Shown here: piece by piece, positions 61,350 to 64,000 of the stretch | Layout: the number at the start of each line of letters is the position of its first letter | Position numbering within the stretch: position 1 is the first letter of the stretch | NCBI GenBank assembly: GCA_964371785.1 | Contig: CAYJOL010000002.1 | Coordinates: 310,001-374,000 of the forward strand | Reading direction: 5' to 3' | Source of the DNA: CAVQCT01 sp964371785 | GTDB lineage: Bacteria; Zixibacteria; MSB-5A5; GN15; FEB-12 | DNA length: 64,000 bases | Program-made: the position numbers and the translations under genes | Notes under the pieces: model-generated | Databases searched by the model: none | Seen by the model: the letters and a program-made list of their open reading frames with translations, nothing else | What the model was told of the DNA's origin: nothing

Positions 61350-62840
61350 CTAATCTGGGATGTAATATCCAGAACCGCGCTTCGTCAGAATGATGGTTCG
61401 ACTGCCGAGCTTCTTGCGCAGTTCAGAAATGAAGTAGTGCGCTCTGCGCGGCACTCCTTCCAATGCGGCGACGTTTTTTTCGTATGACCCCACAATCTTG
61501 GTATTGCTCACAGGAAGTGGCGACCTTGCCACCAACTCTTTGAAAATCAAAATCTGTATCGGGGATAGCACTGAGAATGCTGAGTCTGAGTCATGAAACA
61601 CTTCACCAGAGTTCAAATCAACGCGGACACCTTTTCGAGTAAACACTGACACTTTGTTTGTTCGCACTGTTTTTACTACTTCAGCGATTTGCCGGTTGAG
61701 TTCTGCTCTATCTTTGTCCAGCAGCCTTAATCCGGCTATGGGATCACTTGGCGTTTCAAGCTGACTTAACACTGACTTGACTGAATGTGCATACTCAGAG
61801 TACTGAATGTGGGGCAGTATCCGTACCAGCAACCGGAGCATTGCAATGGTGACATCCCACCGGTCCACATACCTACCAAAAATGAAGTCGTCTGCTTGCC
61901 AAAGATACTCGAGCGCCTTGGTATAATTTTGCATCCCCGTCCAGCACTGCGCATATCCGAGAAATACATTAGGCAATTTGGCGAAAAATCGCGTATCATA
62001 GACAGTCTCTTGAGACTTTTGGTACCAGTTCATGGCCTCGTCATAATCCTCAGTCGCTAAGAGAATGCGTCCTACCGTATCGATGACCTCCGGCGAATGA
62101 AGGCCGGATTCAAATGTTGGCAGTTTTCGAGCATCATCTAATAGTCGATAAGCGCTACCGATATCCCCTGCAACCCTGAATAGGTCACTCTCCTGTAGCA
62201 GAATCAGAATGAGATGCTCATCATCCTTTTTAGTCCTGGCCTGCCGCTCCACCAAACGAATGATTTCGAACGCACCAAATAAATCACCGCGAGCCCTTAA
62301 AATCTGCGACTTTTCAACAAGCAGGGTGGAGTCGATGAGCAAGTCTGTTTTACCGGAAAGCTCTATAGCCCTTTCAATCAGAAATAGCGCCGCGTCTAGC
62401 TGGTAGCATTTTCGATTGAGCCTCGCAAGTTTCTTTAACCCGTTAATTTCAACAAGTCCGAGCGCTTGGTATCGCGAAATTTCTAATGCTTGTTCAAGGC
62501 AGCGCTCGGCTTCCTTGAAATCATGGCATGCAACGAAGACTTCAGATAGTCCCAGAAGGCTTTCTGCCTTTACGTGTTGATTGAAACACACCCGAACGCG
62601 TGCCTGCGCAGTCAATAGAGCGGACCGCATCCGCTCACGGTCGTCCATAAACAAACGAACTCTCGCTTCGGCGACTGAGAGTTGTACAGCTTCGTCGGGA
62701 TCTTCAACGGGGTCAATGGTCTGCCATATTTCCTCTATATAATGGACTGCCTGTTCAAACTCGAAGTGATCAATGAAATCCTTGATTGAGGCGAGCAGAC
62801 GATTAAAGGATCCATGGTCATTCTTGTCTTTACGCTTCAC
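61350..62840 (-). CDS. TPR-containing transcription regulator with OmpR-type winged helix
   Basis: 496 residues, GTG start at 62840 overlapping the preceding small ORF's stop. Residues 1-390 are about nine TPR-like helical pairs (AERCLEQALEISRYQALG, LDAALFLIERAIELSG, YTKALEYLWQADDFIFG). The C-terminal 100 residues (VRVDLNSGEVFHDSDSAFSVLSPIQILIFKELV ... RRAHYFISELRKKLGSRTIILTKRGSGYYI) are an OmpR/PhoB-type DNA-binding domain. There is no receiver domain, so TPRs probably sense a protein or peptide. It may control element transfer or defence genes. Confidence 0.85.
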   Translation of the reverse strand: MKRKDKNDHGSFNRLLASIKDFIDHFEFEQAVHYIEEIWQTIDPVEDPDEAVQLSVAEARVRLFMDDRERMRSALLTAQARVRVCFNQHVKAESLLGLSEVFVACHDFKEAERCLEQALEISRYQALGLVEINGLKKLARLNRKCYQLDAALFLIERAIELSGKTDLLIDSTLLVEKSQILRARGDLFGAFEIIRLVERQARTKKDDEHLILILLQESDLFRVAGDIGSAYRLLDDARKLPTFESGLHSPEVIDTVGRILLATEDYDEAMNWYQKSQETVYDTRFFAKLPNVFLGYAQCWTGMQNYTKALEYLWQADDFIFGRYVDRWDVTIAMLRLLVRILPHIQYSEYAHSVKSVLSQLETPSDPIAGLRLLDKDRAELNRQIAEVVKTVRTNKVSVFTRKGVRVDLNSGEVFHDSDSAFSVLSPIQILIFKELVARSPLPVSNTKIVGSYEKNVAALEGVPRRAHYFISELRKKLGSRTIILTKRGSGYYIPD

Positions 62841-63049
62841 CGATTTTCCTTTCCGCCATTTCGCCCGTAGGCCAACGGAGGGTCTTTAACCCCATCATTC
62901 CGCGCCAACCGGGTTCCAACGTGATGCGAGCCCAATTGACCAGAGCCGGATGTCATCAACCACCCTTTTCTGCTCTCACGTCGCGGCAAGGCGAATATCG
63001 GAGAGAGCGGAATGTATGAGGCTTGGGCTGCAAGTCTGCCATTGTTCAT
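62837..63049 (-). CDS. Possible small ORF between two element genes
   Basis: 70 residues. It overlaps the upstream gene as ATGA at 63046-63049 and the downstream gene as GTGA at 62837-62840, which is the main support. The composition (many Gly, Arg, Ser, GSGQLGSHHVGTRLARNDGVK) does not look like a folded domain, and there is no ribosome site. It may instead be a coupling spacer. Confidence 0.35.
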   Translation of the reverse strand: MNNGRLAAQASYIPLSPIFALPRRESRKGWLMTSGSGQLGSHHVGTRLARNDGVKDPPLAYGRNGGKENR

Positions 63050-64000
63050 TCCGTCAGACTCTGCAATCCAAGGTTAGAATTTGCGCATGTCCAAATGCGC
63101 TCAAAAATGGACGAATGATTTGTGAGATCATATCGGTCCGGCGTGGTAAACCAAAATAGCGATGTCGAGGCGTAGTTGCTGCCAAGCTGCATCAACTCCG
63201 AGAGGATGTTCGCAATCCTTCCACTTGGTCTGCCGTCCGCCGCAAAACCGGTCGGAATCACAAAAAGCACATTGAATCCCCTGATAGGCAGCACCCCCGG
63301 CTCATGTTCGACTGGAGCGTCCGGTTGGTTGTTGACGAGCAATCCAACTGCATGGTCTTCGCCAATAACACGAAAGGCGTATCGCTGCTCCTGCCGTTTC
63401 GAGCGACGGTAGTGGCCGTAGGCAATCAGCTTTTGCACAATATCGCTCCGATTGCTTTTCCGACGAATCGGCATCGAGCCGCGATCAATTTCGAGCATGT
63501 AACATGCTCGACCTTTCCCTTGCACCTCAAGTGCGAACATAGCATCCGGACAAACGGATAACTGTTTCTCCTCAGGATAATTTCCCGAACCGTATGCTTT
63601 CAGTGCTTGTGCTTCCTGAAGTGACGGATTTCGGACAGTTACAAAGTCGCGAAGTCGCATGCCCTGCTCCCAAAACACCAATCGGACTTGGCCGTGCGAA
63701 TTCGCGCAGGCATGTTCCACCGTCACCCTGAACCGCGCGATCTCAAGTGCATGCCGCAGAAACGGCGTCTTCACCTTATTTGCTTCCACGATGTACTGTA
63801 CATCGCGCGGCGAGCATCCCAGCAACGCCGACAGCAATCGCGCGGACTTCGTGCCAAGACCGTACACTGTCGGCGGTGTACCCATGCCTCTGCCAATAGG
63901 CACGTCATACAAAAAGTGCCGGTTCAGGTACCCCGCGTTGAACAGCTTCTGCAACGCCTTGTAGAGAGCCTCCTTGCCGAATCCGGATTTCACCCCGTGC
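63046..64000 (-). CDS. Replication-relaxation family protein (5' end beyond the window)
   Basis: At least 318 residues; the open frame continues past 64000, so the true start and the N-terminal winged-helix part are missing. It has KEALYKALQKLFNAGYLNRHFL (end of a winged helix), a middle domain with FRVTVEHACANSHGQVRL, and SVCPDAMFALEVQGKGRACYMLEIDRGS. The last is the PDA...LExDRG nuclease-like signature of the family. Then KLIAYGHYRRSKR follows. Members are common in integrative and conjugative elements of Gram-positives and uncultivated phyla and are linked to element replication. It is the first seen gene of a long minus-strand operon. Confidence 0.8.
   Translation of the reverse strand, partial: HGVKSGFGKEALYKALQKLFNAGYLNRHFLYDVPIGRGMGTPPTVYGLGTKSARLLSALLGCSPRDVQYIVEANKVKTPFLRHALEIARFRVTVEHACANSHGQVRLVFWEQGMRLRDFVTVRNPSLQEAQALKAYGSGNYPEEKQLSVCPDAMFALEVQGKGRACYMLEIDRGSMPIRRKSNRSDIVQKLIAYGHYRRSKRQEQRYAFRVIGEDHAVGLLVNNQPDAPVEHEPGVLPIRGFNVLFVIPTGFAADGRPSGRIANILSELMQLGSNYASTSLFWFTTPDRYDLTNHSSIFERIWTCANSNLGLQSLTE

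Overview
The window looks like a chromosome segment from an uncultivated bacterium of the FCB superphylum, most plausibly candidate phylum Zixibacteria or a close relative. This is an inference from protein style. It rests on a C-terminal dockerin pair of the form DxxDIxDLVYLVEYSF, a FlgD-like C-terminal sorting domain starting YPNPFNPST, several Hanks kinases fused to TolB-like and TPR regions, and a secreted protein with the opening YQGILYDSTGG. TGA is used as an ordinary stop by many genes, so the genetic code is standard.

Region 1 (1-38.3 kb) is mostly host-like chromosome. It holds a partial kinase-TPR gene, secreted and lipid-anchored proteins, a calcineurin-like phosphatase, a tolC-like/membrane-fusion/RND efflux operon (11.6-6.0 kb, minus strand), a second kinase, an alpha-2-macroglobulin/penicillin-binding protein 1C pair with overlapping ends, an OmpA protein with calcium-binding thrombospondin repeats, an aquaporin, a third kinase, and a response regulator/CheC-like pair. 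A stress-type cluster follows (33.4-37.4 kb): a medium-chain dehydrogenase, a TetR regulator, an AhpD-like protein interrupted by an in-frame TGA, an ODP-type metallo-beta-lactamase and a SnoaL-like protein. The AhpD-like gene is best read as a selenoprotein: the TGA sits exactly at the catalytic Cys, catalytic Glu and His are kept at AhpD spacing, there is no Cys anywhere else, and a bacterial-SECIS-like hairpin follows the TGA.

Region 2 (38.9-56.3 kb) is an accessory array. Five roughly 65-80 bp imperfect repeats plus one half-site, all in one orientation, separate blocks of unrelated cargo: a kinase with an HxlR/SRPBCC/dehydrogenase cluster, an LVIVD-repeat protein, a methyltransferase with a RidA-like protein, and an 1,800-residue lectin-CARDB-dockerin protein. 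One side of each repeat resembles the 3' end of a tmRNA or tRNA (T-arm plus acceptor); the other side carries a doubled 9-bp motif ATTGTGACC. I read these as old attachment sites left by successive integrations at one RNA gene. No integrase gene is in the window.

Region 3 (56.3 kb to the right edge) is an integrative element, all on the minus strand and more AT-rich at its left end. It carries a replication-relaxation family protein, a TPR/winged-helix regulator, a small membrane protein, a coiled-coil protein, a VirD4/TraD-like ATPase without membrane helices, an excisionase-type HTH protein, and an AvcD-like dCTP/dCMP deaminase, which is known as an anti-phage defence enzyme. The element continues beyond the window.
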